Shown piece after piece: positions 12,445 through 12,789 of a stretch of 12,789 nucleotides of DNA (position 1 is the first letter of the stretch; every line of letters starts with the position of its first letter). The DNA is from Acidimicrobiales bacterium (lineage in GTDB: Bacteria; Actinomycetota; Acidimicrobiia; Acidimicrobiales; Iamiaceae): the NCBI GenBank assembly GCA_020439605.1, contig JAGQSI010000023.1, positions 1-12,789 of the forward strand, given 5' to 3'. The notes under the pieces were generated by a model that did not search any database, was not told where the DNA came from, and saw nothing but the letters and a program-made list of their open reading frames with translations. A program made the translations under genes and the position numbers.

Positions 12445-12789
12445 GTGAAGGACTTCTCAAACAAGGTAGCGGCCATCTCTGGGGCAGCCTCAGGTATTGG
12501 TCGTGCGCTCGCTTTGGCTCTTGCCGACCAGCAGGCAGACCTCGCTCTCAGCGATGTTGACGAGACCGGCCTAGCTGAGACCGCAGATCTCGCTCGCTCC
12601 AAAGGCGTGAACGTAACCACAACGCGCCTCGACGTATCCGATCGTGATGCCATGTTTGCCTGGGCAGATCAGGTTGTTGCAGACCATGGCAAGGTGAACC
12701 TGATCTTCAACAATGCTGGGGTGGCACTTGGAGCCACGGTCTCAGCCATGAAGATCGAGGACTTCGAATGGTTGATGGGAATCAACTTC
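12445..12789 (+). CDS. Short-chain dehydrogenase/reductase, 3'-truncated by window edge
   Basis: The first 115 residues of a classical SDR oxidoreductase; the catalytic Ser-Tyr-Lys part lies beyond the window. The Rossmann fold begins NKVAAISGAASGIGRA, with the glycine-rich SGAASGIG at 12-19. Asp37, at the end of the second strand (ALSDVDE), favours NAD(H) over NADP(H). LDVSDRD at 62-68 and the structural NNAG at 89-92 follow, then the helix leading to GIN at 112-114. The start is GTG 12445: the only in-frame start that fits the family N-terminus, with GGTGAGA upstream as a possible though imperfect ribosome site; the nearby ATG at 12437 is in another frame. It is divergent from the VOC gene. 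The substrate is unknown. Confidence 0.9.
   Translation, partial: MKDFSNKVAAISGAASGIGRALALALADQQADLALSDVDETGLAETADLARSKGVNVTTTRLDVSDRDAMFAWADQVVADHGKVNLIFNNAGVALGATVSAMKIEDFEWLMGINF

Noticed and set aside
12369..12653. 95-residue N-terminal extension of the VOC protein
   Set aside because: It is antisense to the short-chain dehydrogenase, whose motifs are clear, and the VOC domain begins directly at ATG 12368.

Overview
The window reads as an ordinary chromosomal segment of a mid-to-high-GC actinobacterium, probably of the Acidimicrobiia type. This is inferred by eye from GC-rich codon use, Actinomycetota-like protein sequences, few Shine-Dalgarno sites and several apparent leaderless promoters. 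I see no tRNA, rRNA, CRISPR array, insertion sequence, phage gene or attachment site. Fourteen protein genes fill almost all the sequence. No gene-free stretch exceeds 300 bases; the longest is the 133-base gap at 11810-11942.

Left part (2-3901, + strand): the end of a family 3 glycoside hydrolase, an M50 site-2 protease with two CBS domains, and a small crotonase-fold protein. They are closely spaced (33 and 21 bases), but the second and third each carry a -10-like hexamer 7 bases before the ATG, so they may also be transcribed on their own. Centre (3909-9273, - strand): read 5' to 3' this is an RsbW-like ATPase, a formylglycine-type hydrolase close to phosphonate monoester hydrolases, a small zinc-ribbon protein, a three-helix membrane protein, and a large exported von Willebrand A (vWA) protein anchored by one C-terminal helix. 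The last two overlap by 4 bases (GTGA) and are clearly coupled. The zinc-ribbon/membrane/vWA set is the least explained gene group here.

Right part (9342-12789): PrmA (ribosomal protein L11 methyltransferase) is followed 10 bases later by an unrecognised 154-residue protein. Convergent to these is a thiol-redox pair, a DsbB-like membrane protein and a thioredoxin-fold lipoprotein with a CPHC centre, probably making disulfide bonds outside the membrane. A VOC-fold protein and the start of a short-chain dehydrogenase, transcribed divergently, close the window. The vWA protein has eight cysteines, all in its exported part, so it is a plausible client of a disulfide system such as this pair; that link is inference.

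The most notable non-coding signal is a recurring TANNNT hexamer ending 6-8 bases before six start codons that lack a Shine-Dalgarno sequence, which points to leaderless mRNAs. Nothing in the window clearly forms a new defence or mobile system.
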